The notes beneath the pieces are model-generated. The model saw only the letters and a program-made list of their open reading frames with translations. It searched no databases and was not told the origin of the DNA. Below are positions 11,319 through 22,991 of a DNA stretch of 64,000 nucleotides, piece after piece. The stretch is from Lingula anatina. Taxonomy: Eukaryota; Brachiopoda; Lingulata; Lingulida; Lingulidae. Each line of letters starts with the position of its first letter. Position 1 is the stretch's first letter. The translations under genes were made by a program, and so were the position numbers. The stretch is from the NCBI RefSeq assembly GCF_001039355.2, contig NW_019774358.1, forward strand, positions 1 to 64,000, in the 5' to 3' direction.

Positions 11319-13158
11319 CGAATGAAAAAATACCTTGGGCGTGGAAAAGAGAGGGAAGAAGACTTCAAGTAGGGGCGTGAAAGCCAGTCTAAAATTGCGC
11401 TATAACGATAGCCCCAATAAAATTTTTGTGTATTTTCAACAGCAATTCAAAGGCTCTATCTTATAATAAGACATCAAAATTAATAACAGCATATTATGTC
11501 GAATGATGTGCAGCATCATGCTGATGTCAATTACCGACATCAATTCAGCTACCAAACAATACCAGACAATAAATAATGATCTCTATAAACATATGACAAA
11601 AAAATTAATATTTGCTTATTTCAGAGCTCACTGGATGGGGCAAAGTTGGCCGTGTCACCTGGATTATCGTCCGGGTGATATTATTAATTGGACTGCTCTA
11701 CATGTTTATTTGCTCCTTGGATTTCCTAAGCTCAGCTTTCAGATTGTTAGGAGGTAAGTTTGCCAGTAGATATTCACAGCTATTTCTCTGTTGGATATTC
11801 TGTGTATGTTTTTGTATTGTGCATGCGGGAATTTGGGGAAAATAAGACACCAACTGTTACCCCCACTTGACCTTTGGTAGAGACAGGATGTAGATAGTTT
11901 TTAATATATATAGATTATACCTAAATTCTGGACTTAAATTTGAAGACAACTTTTAACTTTGTGTCTTTCATCCGAATTCGGGGTGCACGTGCCCATGAAG
12001 ACCCCGTTTAAATCGGGTACACGCGATCAGAAATGAACGAGATTTCTTGCTCGCAGAGCTAAACGAATCGGCAATTTGTTCGTTCTTTTATCAACCTGAA
12101 AGCTAAATTTCAGTTTCTGTTTTATTTTATTACACTACGTATCCATAAAAACTAAAATAGAGTGGTCTGTACCAGGAAAATGTACATTAAAAATATATGC
12201 CTCCTGGGTCCAAGTAAAGTCCAGATGTAATCATGTTTCACTCACTCTCATTGCGATCAATAACAATTTAAAAGTATTAACATTTTATCACCACTAAATA
12301 ATACTGAAATATTTATTCATTAAAGCAATTTAATTTATTTATTTCACTTGATTTCAGGTAAAAGCGCAGGTGAGGCTTTCGCCCAGGAAGAGTTATTGGT
12401 CAATCCGGTGGCAGGGTTGATGATTGGAGTGCTGGGAACGGTGCTCTTGCAGTCCTCGTCTACCACCACCTCCATTGTGGTCTCCATGGTGGCCTCTGGA
12501 AGTAAGTTCTCTTTCTCTCTCTCTGTAACAGTTTGTAGTTTCAGTGTTCTTGCACGGTAGGCCTACTATATTTTTTACTATGTATCCTTGTGTGTTCACT
12601 GTCAAGACGCATCACCATGTGCATGAGTAATAAAGTAGTGCTCAGCGCGTTGTTTCAGACCTTTCATCATAGTTCCACACTCTCAAATGCAGCGACAGGG
12701 ACAGGGAGGGTGGAAGAGGGGAGTAAAAGGATAAAAATTTTGCTTCAATCCACTTGACAAATACTGCATAAAATATTAGGATAATTTCATCATATCATTT
12801 TGGGCACTGGTATGGAAAACTCTTTTCTCTTGTCTTGCTGTTGTTGTTGTTTTCAATTTTTGGGTGTGGAGGAGAAGGGTACATATTAAACTTTAAAAAA
12901 ATTCTCTTCATCTATTTATTTATTATTATTTTTTATCACAGTCATCCCTGTGCAATCCGCCATCCCAATGATCATGGGGGCTAATATTGGCACGTCCGTT
13001 ACCAACACCATCGTGTCACTGGGCCAGATTTCAGACAGGAGTGAGTTCATGAGGGCCTTCGCCGGGGCCACAGTCCACGATATGTTCAACTGGCTGACCG
13101 TCTTGATTCTGTTCCCTATTGAGTGCGTTTCTCGTAAGTCTTCATTGTCATCTGAAAA

Positions 13159-13200
<42 letters not shown>

Positions 13201-16200
13201 CTATTTTAAGTCTAAAATCCAAATTTGTTCAGCAGACTTTACAATACAATTTGAAAAAATAATAATATTAATAAAGCTAGTAAAAAATGATTTTTAAAAA
13301 ATGTAAAAAATGAAATTTTACTCGATCACTCATTTAAAAAAGACAACTAAATCAACTAAAGGGAAAACGTTTTACCTAAGGTTGCAAATCTAATGTCATT
13401 AAATCATTATTATTAATAGTAGTATTGCAACTTTCCACACAAAGGACAATCTGAATCATGTCAAAGACATGATTCAGATTTTGTGTAAAATAAACATGTA
13501 GATTTAAAATAAACATGTAGATTTTGTGTAATATTTGCACAATTTACGCCAAATTATTACGGCTGTTTTATATTATACTTCATGTACGGTACCCTCTCAT
13601 GTAGAAAGAAACCAAGAGTAATAAAAAAGTTATGTAAAAAGTTAATATATGGCTTGACGCAGAGAGTCACATTTATGGAATTCCCCTGGTCTTTTATTAT
13701 TCGTTTTGAGATTTACTCTTTGTCTTTAAATCTATTGTTGCTTATTTTTAGACATGCTTTACCATCTGACCTACGTTATTGTTAACAGCATGGAGTTGGT
13801 CCAGAACAAAGATTCCAACCCGGCATTGCTGAAGGCGCTCACTTCACCCTTTACTAAGCTTATTGTGGAGGTAATACACCGTTATCAGAAATACACTATC
13901 CGCGCTTTAAAAAGGTCCCAAAACCTGTTCTCTGTGTCTGTATGCCCTGCAAAGCTACTTATCTTTCCAAGCTCAGACCTTGAGAAAATTAAACAGAAGT
14001 ACCTGATGCCGATATTTTCTTTTGAAATGTACAGTATGACGTAGCGACCGAAAAGACTGGCACTAAATTAGTAATTAAAAATGACATACAATATTGAATT
14101 CAAGTGCAGAGATAGGCCCAGCCATGAGTAGGCTATCAGAAAATTGCTTTTTGTCGAGGAAAATTGAATTGTTCTGACTCTCTACCCTCCACCCCTAGTC
14201 TCTTACTCTCCCCCTCTTTTTACTTTCATCTCTCCCTCCCTCTCTCTCTCTCTCTAACTGTTCATGTATGTTTCCAGGTTGACAAAGGTGTGATCACAAA
14301 GATCGCCAAGAACGAGGTACCTGCCAATACCCCCGTGATCAAACTGAAATGTAAGACAGGAAACAAATTAACAGTGAAGTCGGCCGTCTCTGCGTTCACT
14401 GGCTGTCCACCAGCAAACGGGACACTGGCTGGTAAATTCCATATATGTCTTATTAAAAAACTTATATCTATATCTTATATGCGTTTGTACCTAAACAATG
14501 TATTTTGTTTAAAGGGATAACAACTCTCCATAATGGTGTGAAAAGTGCCATAAAAATGTTCCCATATTTGCCAAGGTTAATGAATCCGTTCCAATACTCA
14601 CTTGGTTCGTTTTTCTGAGTCGTATAGGCGGATGCCCATGAAAGCTGAACGCTTCTGATTCAAACATCGTACCAGCTGGATGGATCCAACTCTCCGGGGG
14701 GAATATCACTTAATTGCATTCACTGTAATCAGTTCATTATATTTGTCTGACCTTGAGTAGGTGGGTGGTGATTAACTTTCTTGTGCGCTAGGCTTAATTA
14801 CTCCCCGAGCAGCTCGAGGAGGCGTGTCAAACGTTTAAGCTGATCACACTGATTACACTTATGAAGAATCTCGGCAGAGTTGGATCGATCAAGCTAGTAC
14901 GATGGGTTTATCTGATCGCTCCCTATATTAATCTGGACCACCTTATTTCAGGTGTATCTTCGTGGCCTGCCAACGCAACCGACCCGATGTCTGCCTGTCA
15001 GGACAGGACTGTAGATGGAGACACTTACTGTACCGTCACAAATTCCACTTGCACTTGGACCTACATCTACGAGAAAAAAGACGAGAAGGTTGACTGTAAG
15101 TAGGACACGATTAAAATATGTCCTCCCTTTTTTTCGTTTTTATCTCCGTCCCTCGTATTTGAGAATGACGCCATTTTTGCTACGAATAGCTAAATGACAA
15201 CATAGACGAATGAAAGTGTGAATGTATAGATAAAGTTTTTTGAATTCGGAGAAAATTGATATTTATTTGAATATGAATTGATAAACGAATAGGTTAATAA
15301 ACGATAAAAAACAAATAGGTGAATAAATAAATGAAGGGACATTTGCAGGCGCAACGATAGACTTGCCTATCACCTCTGAATTTTCAGTTTCATTCTCATT
15401 TATGATTACCTTTTTGATAAAGAAACATAATAATGTCAAACCTTTAGCTGGTACCAATTTTCTCTTCACTAGATCCTTGACTTAAAAATCATTCAATTCT
15501 AGCATTTGTAATAGCCTACTAAGATTCTCTTACTTCAAACATCTACATGTATTTTACATCATTATTTGCAAGATTTTTTTTTCTCAGTGTGTGAATGGTG
15601 TGTGGAAAGTGTCTTTGTCATTGTGTTGAAATCGTCCTGTATTGACTTTAATTTGTGCATGGAATGAAAAGAGCCTTGACTTGAAGAATCTTCTTGGATT
15701 TTCAGGCAATTACCTTATGTTCCCGCTGACTAAGATCTGGTCTGACGCGGCCATCGGTGCACTGGTCTTGGTTATTGCCTTGGCCATCTTGATATTTTGC
15801 TTGGTCTGCATCGTGAAGCTTCTCCACTCTCTCCTGCGGGGAAAGATTGCTAAAATTGTCAAGAAGACGGTGAACGCAAATTTCCCAGGTGAGTGGATCT
15901 TAGAATCATCCTTGTCGATGTATCCATTTTCTAAGTGCAGTTATGTTGAAAATGTAAATACAAGTACTACATTGCATGTGCACCGTTCTGGAGTTTTGGG
16001 GACCGAAAGTTGAAAAGAAGTGGGTGAATTCAGATATGGGTTTTTAGGTCGTAATTTTCTCAACAGTTTTGGATAAGGTAAAACATGGTGATAAAGAGAA
16101 TCTTGTCGAAATTCCCATGATTGTGTGTGTGTGTGTGTGTTTTTTTTATTTAAAAGTCAAATGTACATAATGTACATAATTTACCTTTCAGAACAAAGAA

Positions 16201-17069
16201 GCTTTGTTCAGAATGGATTTTAAATTAGTGTAAATCATTTTATTGCTATATAAAGGTTCAAACACGCTTTGTATGACTTTTATGAATAAAAATCCATTTT
16301 CTTTCTTTCAGGTAAACTCGCCTGCCTGACCGGTTACTTGGCTATCATAGTTGGGGTTATTGTTACCATCCTGGTTCAGAGTTCCTCCATCTTCACGTCC
16401 GCCATAACTCCTTTGGTCGGCATCGGCGTCATCCACATTGACCGTATGTACCCCCTAACCCTGGGGGCCAACATCGGCACCACGGTCACCGCCATCTTGG
16501 CCTCGTTCACACAGAGCAATGGGTTCGAGCTTGCCTTCCAGGTAGCCATGTGTCATCTATTTTTCAACCTGATCGGGATCATGATTTGGTACCCTTTCCC
16601 GTTCATGCGCAAGGTCCCCATTGGTTTGGCCAAAACCCTGGGCGAGAAGACGGCCGGGCACCGTTGGTTCGCCGTCCTCTATTTGGTCATCATGTTCTTC
16701 GGATTTCCCGCGATGGTCTTCGCACTCTCCATTCCCGGTTGGCAGTACCTCCTGGGGATCGGTGGACCCCTGTTGTTGTTCTTCATCATCATCATCGTCA
16801 TCAACGTCATTCAAGTGAAAAGACCCGGATGTCTTCCTGCCAAACTGCGCAACTGGGATTTCTTACCAATATGGTGCCATTCTCTCTCCCCTTATGACCG
16901 CTGGTGCAACTGCTGCAGCTGCTGCACCAAGGAAGTACCCGCTGACGAGAGAGATCGAGGCAAGGCAGTTGAGGTGATGGTCGTCGGAGAAGACAACATC
17001 GGGTACAATTCGTATGGGGACTATCCGAATGGCTCACTGGGTCAGAACATGGAGAGCACTAACATGTAA
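10908..17069 (+). CDS. SLC34A: SLC34-family sodium-dependent phosphate cotransporter (NaPi-II), 5' end missing
   Basis: This is a plasma-membrane Na+/inorganic phosphate symporter. Exons are 10908-10940 (small, in frame, tentative), 11121-11226, 11625-11753, 12358-12501, 12942-13133, 13752-13870, 14278-14431, 14952-15095, 15706-15888 and 16312-17069. All phases agree, giving 653 residues to the TAA stop. The two family hallmark repeats are present: [10 protein letters not shown] near residue 121 and [10 protein letters not shown] near residue 424, each followed by a GANIGT segment. The divergent middle (about residues 242-340) carries NGT, NAT and NST sequons and paired cysteines, as expected of the large extracellular loop. 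The C-terminus has a Cys cluster (CNCCSCC) like NaPi-IIb and ends [13 protein letters not shown] keeps the A-A-D triad of electrogenic members. The initiator exon was not found. Confidence 0.93.
11227..11314 (+). repeat. (GT)n(GA)n microsatellite starting at an SLC34 splice donor
   Basis: The intron begins GTATGCAC and passes straight into about 20 GT units and then about 18 GA units on the sense strand. The UG tract therefore starts within ten bases of the 5' splice site. Confidence 0.95.
13448..13480 (+). other. Perfect 15-bp stem, 3-base loop hairpin in an SLC34 intron
   Basis: Arm AATCTGAATCATGTC, loop AAA, then the exact reverse complement. Weaker pairing (ACACAAA with TTGTGT) extends outside. 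No miRNA family was recognised, and the stem is short for a miRNA precursor. Confidence 0.6.
14665..14904. mobile_element. Miniature inverted-repeat element (family M1), SLC34 intron
   Basis: Imperfect 29-base terminal inverted repeats start CATCGTACCAGC at 14665 and end with the complement of CATCGTACTAGC at 14904. Both include GATCCAACTCT. Related copies are at 24688-24834, 35908-36124 and 38597-38853. No transposase lies between the ends. Confidence 0.7.
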
Positions 17070-18920
17070 CAAACCTGACTACATCTCTTTACACCTGGCC
17101 CCAGTATCACAAAAAAAAAATTAAGTCGGTTTCCTGGCTTAGTTGACTTTTATTTCCATGAGCGTTCTGTTACACTGCTCCTGGCCCCAGTTTCACAAAA
17201 AATATTAAGTCAGTTCCCTGGCTTAGGATTTCCATGCTCCTGATAGGGTAAGACTTACCCATGTGATCATGTAACCTTGGTAATTAAGTTCTTTAGCCAG
17301 GGAACCTGACTTAAGTTTTTTTTTTTTTTTTTTTTTTTTGTGAAACCAGGCTCTCTGCTTCAATAACGCAAACTGACTAACAATGCCGGTGACAATCGAT
17401 GCGGGTAATATTATAATTTCACTGGAGGAGGGGGGGGGTTAGGGGGGGTGCATAACGATGAGGGGACTTAAAAACATGGCCCTACGAATCATGGTGATGG
17501 CGGATACCTACTAATGTCCATCACATGCTCTTGTAGCTGCTCTGTTGGTCTTATGACAACCAGAATACACTCTGCTAGAGAGAAGATGGCTGAAAACAAG
17601 TGGTCTTACGTCCGGAATATTTTGTAATTTTAAAACGGGTTCACCGATTAAGGTACAGGGTGCCGCCTTGATCAATCATTTTAGAAAAGTGGTGATTAGT
17701 AGGGTCGCAGGTGGACATCAAAATCAGAGATAGAAACCCGGCAAACTAGATCTCTGTCCTTTAAACTGTTTTCAGATTGGAAACATATACAGTGATCTTC
17801 AAAATCGTTTTGTAAGGGGCACAAAGATTCAGGGCATTATCTCTATACCGGTTCTGTCCATAATCAAACTTATGTTCAAATGTGATATTATATTATATTA
17901 TAAATGTATATATTCAGAAGATAATATATGTACTATTTTTAACATTTTATACAGTTTACTAAGTTTGTGGAAAGGGGCAAATTTTCAGATGTTAGTAAGT
18001 GCACAACATACAGCAGTCTATTTTCATGTTTATAATGGGTGCAGTCTCAGATTAAGATATAGAATCAACAATGTATGAAATTCAAGATTAAAGATAGGGA
18101 ACGGTTTCAATTAATTATCACATGCAGAATGAATTAACACTGGAGTTCAGTTAAACAACATATTTTTCTTCTGTTGAAGCTTTTAAAATCTGATTAGCAA
18201 AAAGCTTCATAGAATAGGGATAAGAGAAAGAGAATCATTCCAGCGGCTTCTTTGATGAAAAAAGACTTTTATACCAAATGTATTTAACGTTGTAAAACTT
18301 TAATCTGGTTTCTTTAATACTGATCACAGTGATTTAACATTCATTCAGTTCTGCGATTATCTCCTTATGTTTAATACTTTGACTTACTAAATCTGTACAT
18401 TGGTATGGTAGAATTTTATTATAACTTTTACTGTTATACGAGAACTGCTTTGGCAATCCTTCTACAAACGCCCCTGTGCCTAAACGAGTCTGAAGACTTT
18501 ATTTAAATATTTGTGCGTACTGATCTGTTTACAATGTGCAAACTTATTATATACTTAAAATTGCCTGTAAAATTCTGAAGAAACTGTAATGACGTGGCTG
18601 TCCTGTAGCTTGTGATAAAAGTTTTTTATGAACTATAGTTTAACATTTCACAACCATTCCCGAACTATTACTCAAGGGTGCATAAAATTGAAATATGTAT
18701 CTCGAAATACTTTACACATTCCGATTGTTAAAGAAATCTCTAGGCTGTCTCTTAAGTTTTATTTAATTTTAATTTTAATACATTATGTTAATTTTAATGC
18801 ATTATGTTTTATCGTGATCACAAACGTTTATTAACTGTGTTTAGGATTGTCCTAACTATTTTATGACTTAACTACAGTATATGCAATATATTTTAAATAA
18901 AATATTTTAAGATGCTTTTC
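17070..18920 (+). other. Probable SLC34 3' UTR with candidate poly(A) signal at 18896
   Basis: No other gene is seen after the stop. AATAAA at 18896-18901 is a reasonable cleavage signal, which would give a 1.8-kb 3' UTR. The region includes a foldback element (17094-17352) and a G-rich run at 17424-17448 (tracts of nine and seven G) able to form a quadruplex in RNA. Where the transcript really ends is inference. Confidence 0.45.
17094..17352. mobile_element. Foldback MITE with a duplicated left arm
   Basis: A left arm reading CCTGGCCCCAGTWTCACAA, then AAGTC and CCTGGCTTA, occurs twice (17094-17143 and 17179-17226). The matching right arm (AGCCAGGGAACCTGACTTAA, a T run, then TGTGAAACCAGG) is at 17293-17352. 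The arms can pair over about 50 bases, so transcripts through here would form double-stranded RNA. Confidence 0.8.
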
Positions 18921-21900
18921 GTTTTGATTCCTGTGAGCGACATAGACCATCGCCTTTGACGGCTAAATTCAGGTAGCCGACTCTTACTTTGCGCTAATGA
19001 TGACATGGCATACCCAAATAGGCCGCAGTTATTACCGGCAGTAAAAAATCTATATATAAAATTAGTTAAAAGACCAAAAGAACGAAGTAGAAGACCCAAC
19101 ACATTCTTTGTAAAAATGCGGCTCGTCGGCTTAGACGTTAGCTAAAAAAACTGACCGTAGTTCAATTTGTGCAACGGGCTGAGGACATGTTTTAACACAA
19201 ATAACATTAGAATTCATTTTGCCATGCAGTTGAGTCAACTGCTTCTCGGCACCATGGCGACGCAACGGAGGTGGCACGGACTCGCCATTTACTTAGCAAA
19301 TTATCCCTTAATTTCTCCCCTGACTAGATTAATGTCGTATCACTTTAAATTCACTTCACTTAATGCGAGCTGTTTTCACTCCCAAGAGCTGGATTTGTTA
19401 CAAAGCTGGGTCGGAAGAAAATGTGACATTGATCTTAAATTTGTGATAAGAGTTTAAAATGGAAAGACAGGTAGGGCTAGATAATCGTATTTCACCTACT
19501 GAGATATTAGACGAGAGACGGGGACCTCTGTATTGTGGTGCATTTCTTTTCTAAATTGGACGAACAATATTCAATATTTGCCCTGGGAAAAGATCAGTTT
19601 CAAGCAATGCTCTATACATTTTATAGCAGAGGGTCATACATTGGATCATCGTATCGCCCCTATCAAATCATACGAGAGATGGGAACCTCTGTTTTATGGT
19701 GAATTTCTTTTTTGAGTCGGCAAAAATACTGTATATAGTAGTTACCCTGGGAAGACATCAATTAAAGCAATGCTTGATTGTATAGCAGAGAGCTATACAT
19801 ATGCTATTTGGAGTGAGAATCACCAGAAAGAGGGCTACCTAAGGCGTTTTATTCTCCCACTAGTCAGCTTAAGTCCCTTCCTCAGAAGGACATCTGCTGG
19901 GCTGGCGCTCGTTTTGCCACTTTGACGTCATCTCTTATGGTTAAGAACATTGTTTGTGTGCTTGCATGTATCTGCACGTTAACAATATGTATATGTAAAT
20001 GGACTTGGCATAGACGTATTACTGGTGACACGCAGCGTATACACTGAAATCAAAAGGTACCCAGCAGAGATGGGTGGTTAAAGTTGACCCACCCTTTCCA
20101 ACTACGCATAAATATTTTTTTGAGAGTAACGAAATTAGGGCCTATTTCGAAGCACGGAGTTTATAAACCCATAAAAAACTTCGTCAACAGTGGTGTGTAT
20201 TCTACATAAGCATAGTCTCCCCAAACAAAAATATTCTCTTCAATCAACAGCTTAACATAAGATATTTCCACTCCGGTTTTTACTGTCTACGGTTTATAGT
20301 TATTTAGCAATTTCAAAGGAGGAGGGGATGCATGAAGATTGAGTCTTTTTACTGCAAAAATTATATATGTTTCAATACTGGCATAGAGCCTGAAAATATG
20401 GATTCAGGGTGGTCGTTTTCCAGGCCCAAGGGGCGGTTCTTTCGACCCCCGTCTCTTATGGTTTCAACAAGTGGTATTGGCTTCTTGCATGAGTTTTGGT
20501 GGTGTCTTTAGGCGCTGAAATATTGGAGTGAAACAACTGTTGTTCGAAGAAAATTTGATGGTTACTTTGAATTTTATGAATTATGTATGTTTGGGCTTCA
20601 CTTCCTAAGAGAAAGGGAGTGGGACTGAATTTAGTTTTTGAAGAAAAAAAAGAGATGAGGGGCGTCCATGCAGTCGAAGCCCTACCCTGGTTTAACAGAT
20701 CGACTTGGGACTGCGAGGCATAGGACCTACTTTGGAATACATTCCTGCTTATTTGTGTTTTACATCAGAGGCCATCTTGGTGGTGTCGGCATTTCTGAGC
20801 AAAATTTTTCACCTTGTACAAAAGGCAAAGGCAGAAAAGTGCACAGAAAAGTGCACATATAAACCAGATAATGTCTGAAAATATCTCGTTTCACTTTGAC
20901 CCTCCCTGGTAAGGGTACCTAATATAATACGCCTATGGAGCGCCTCGAAGCCCCGTGACCAGGCTGTCTTTATTTCAAAGATTGTTCTTTGAGTCTTTCA
21001 CACGACGAAAGAGAAGTATCTGTTCATGTTCAGGTCTTTTGCTGAGCTTGCTTTGTTCGATATAATAAAATGTAGAAATACGAGTACTAGAGATTCAACG
21101 AAAACGGTCGAGGCACGAGCATGCACGACAAAATGTCTTCTGTTATTCAAAACTCAACTTTGCTGGAACTGATTTCGGGATTGATAGACTGTTTATCACC
21201 ATAGCTTACATTAAGGTGAAAATGTGGGACTAAGGTGACCTTACAGCTCAGAGAGGAGAAATGTATGGACTGGATTGAACTGGCTGAGGTGAGGACTACA
21301 AAAAGCCTGCACGACATTTCAAAAGAGTTCCAGGACAAATAAAACGTTTTATTTGTACAAGAAAAGAGGCAGCTATCTGGAAAGAGTATGATCACCGACC
21401 CTTCAGACATAATTTTGTCGCATTATCTCCGCATTCATGGTCTGTCGCTTTTGGCCGATACACATCGCAATAGGATTCCATTTTCCTTTAGATTTGTATT
21501 TTGTACCTAGATTTCCGTTTCAGCTTAGTTAAGACTGCTAAACTAGGATAGACCACTGTGAAAATTCCAATTTGCAGAACTAGTCTTAGGACATTTCGCA
21601 AACTATTAACCGGAATTAAATGTAGGTATCCTACTTAGATATGCTTATAACCACCGCTGTGATTAAAAATTAATGTCAAGGAAAGAATAATTTAGTTTTG
21701 AGGCTTTGTAATAACTCTAAAAAAGATGAGCAGCATTGAAGATCTTTCGTAAATTTGTCAGGTCAAGCTGATTTTAAAAAGGTCAACTTTTGACTTGATG
21801 TTTGGGTCCTCCAAGGTCAAATGCGAATGTTTTTACTATTCAGCATGACCAACCGACCGTATGGCATAAATAGCGTACGACATCAACAGGCTATCTTGTT

Positions 21901-22045
21901 CCTTTTTGATTGCTTTTTCAGTTATTAGTCTTGGCGATATGCAGGCACAGCAGCAGGCCGAAGGAGTCTTAGAGGGACACCCTGGGTTTGGGAATTTAGC
22001 CTGATTGAAACTTAACCCCCGATCATTTTACAAAAAAAAAAAAAA
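18921..22045. other. Non-coding spacer with an old two-copy tandem duplication at 19490-19810
   Basis: No exons are recognised. Two diverged direct copies of about 165 bases follow one another (each with ACGAGAGAYGGGRACCTCTG, near 19511 and 19670, then an AGCAATGCT segment and a TATAGCAGAG segment). The remaining sequence is AT-rich with no family that I recognise. Confidence 0.45.
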
Positions 22046-22212
22046 NNNNNNNNNNNNNNNNNNNNNNNNNNNNNNNNNNNNNNNNNNNNNNNNNNNNNNN
22101 NNNNNNNNNNNNNNNNNNNNNNNNNNNNNNNNNNNNNNNNNNNNNNNNNNNNNNNNNNNNNNNNNNNNNNNNNNNNNNNNNNNNNNNNNNNNNNNNNNNN
22201 NNNNNNNNNNNN
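22046..22212. other. Assembly gap (167 N) inside a poly(A) run
   Basis: Both flanks are homopolymer A (22032-22045 and 22213-22235), so the sequence was probably lost or left unresolved at a long A tract. An upstream exon of the next gene could be affected. Confidence 1.
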
Positions 22213-22991
22213 AAAAAAAAAAAAAAAAAAAAAAACCGCACTGTGTAGGCCTAATAACCTATTTGCATAATTTTGGCTTGACCCATTATAGGCCTATCCC
22301 CTGTTTTACACTAGGCTATAGTACCTAGGCTACCTCCCTGCAGTATTAAAAAAAATAATAATAATAATTTTTTAAAATAAAAAACAGTGGTTAAATGTAA
22401 TAGGGCCTATAAAAAAGACGTTATCAGTGCTATAAAAATCAGGGTGACGGACAGCGTATGATGGGTAGCGCCTAATTATATTTAATGGAAATCATCATCA
22501 GTGCTCTAACTCCATCCTCGGGGTAATGGAGGAATTAATTTTATAAATGGTGTAAATATATAGATGTTTATTATGGTTATGTTCGCCCAGTAAGCTCAAG
22601 CCGTATTTTTGTTTTATTCATATTTGCTGAATGACTTATGAATGATAATATTATGGCAGGTTCCTTTCCAAAATCTATTTTTTATTATTTAGGCCTTTTA
22701 TAATTATTTTCTTCTTTTTTTTTTCTTTTTTCACATCTTTTATATAAGATTGAGAATATTTTTATGTATTTATATTTGTCTGCTTTGCTGTCTAGTAACT
22801 TAATTTTTTTTTCTTAGTTGCAGTCCAGTAAATATTAAATATTAAATATCCACTACCAGTAGGCCTAATGTGCTGGGCCTATTTTGATCTATGTTGTGCT
22901 CTAGCCCTAATGTTCATAACTATAGGATGCGGCGTATCCGGGATTCTGAGGCCAAAACTGCCTTTTCTAAACATTTCTAATACATTTATAG

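Noticed and set aside
11033-11372. Open frames rich in Ile, Val-Cys or Arg-Glu repeats
   Set aside because: They are translations of ATT, GT and GA microsatellites overlapping an SLC34 exon in other frames.
16557-17037. Alternative open frames over the last SLC34 exon
   Set aside because: Shadow frames of a GC-richer coding exon. Only the 16312-17069 frame carries the QSSS and GANIGT motifs.
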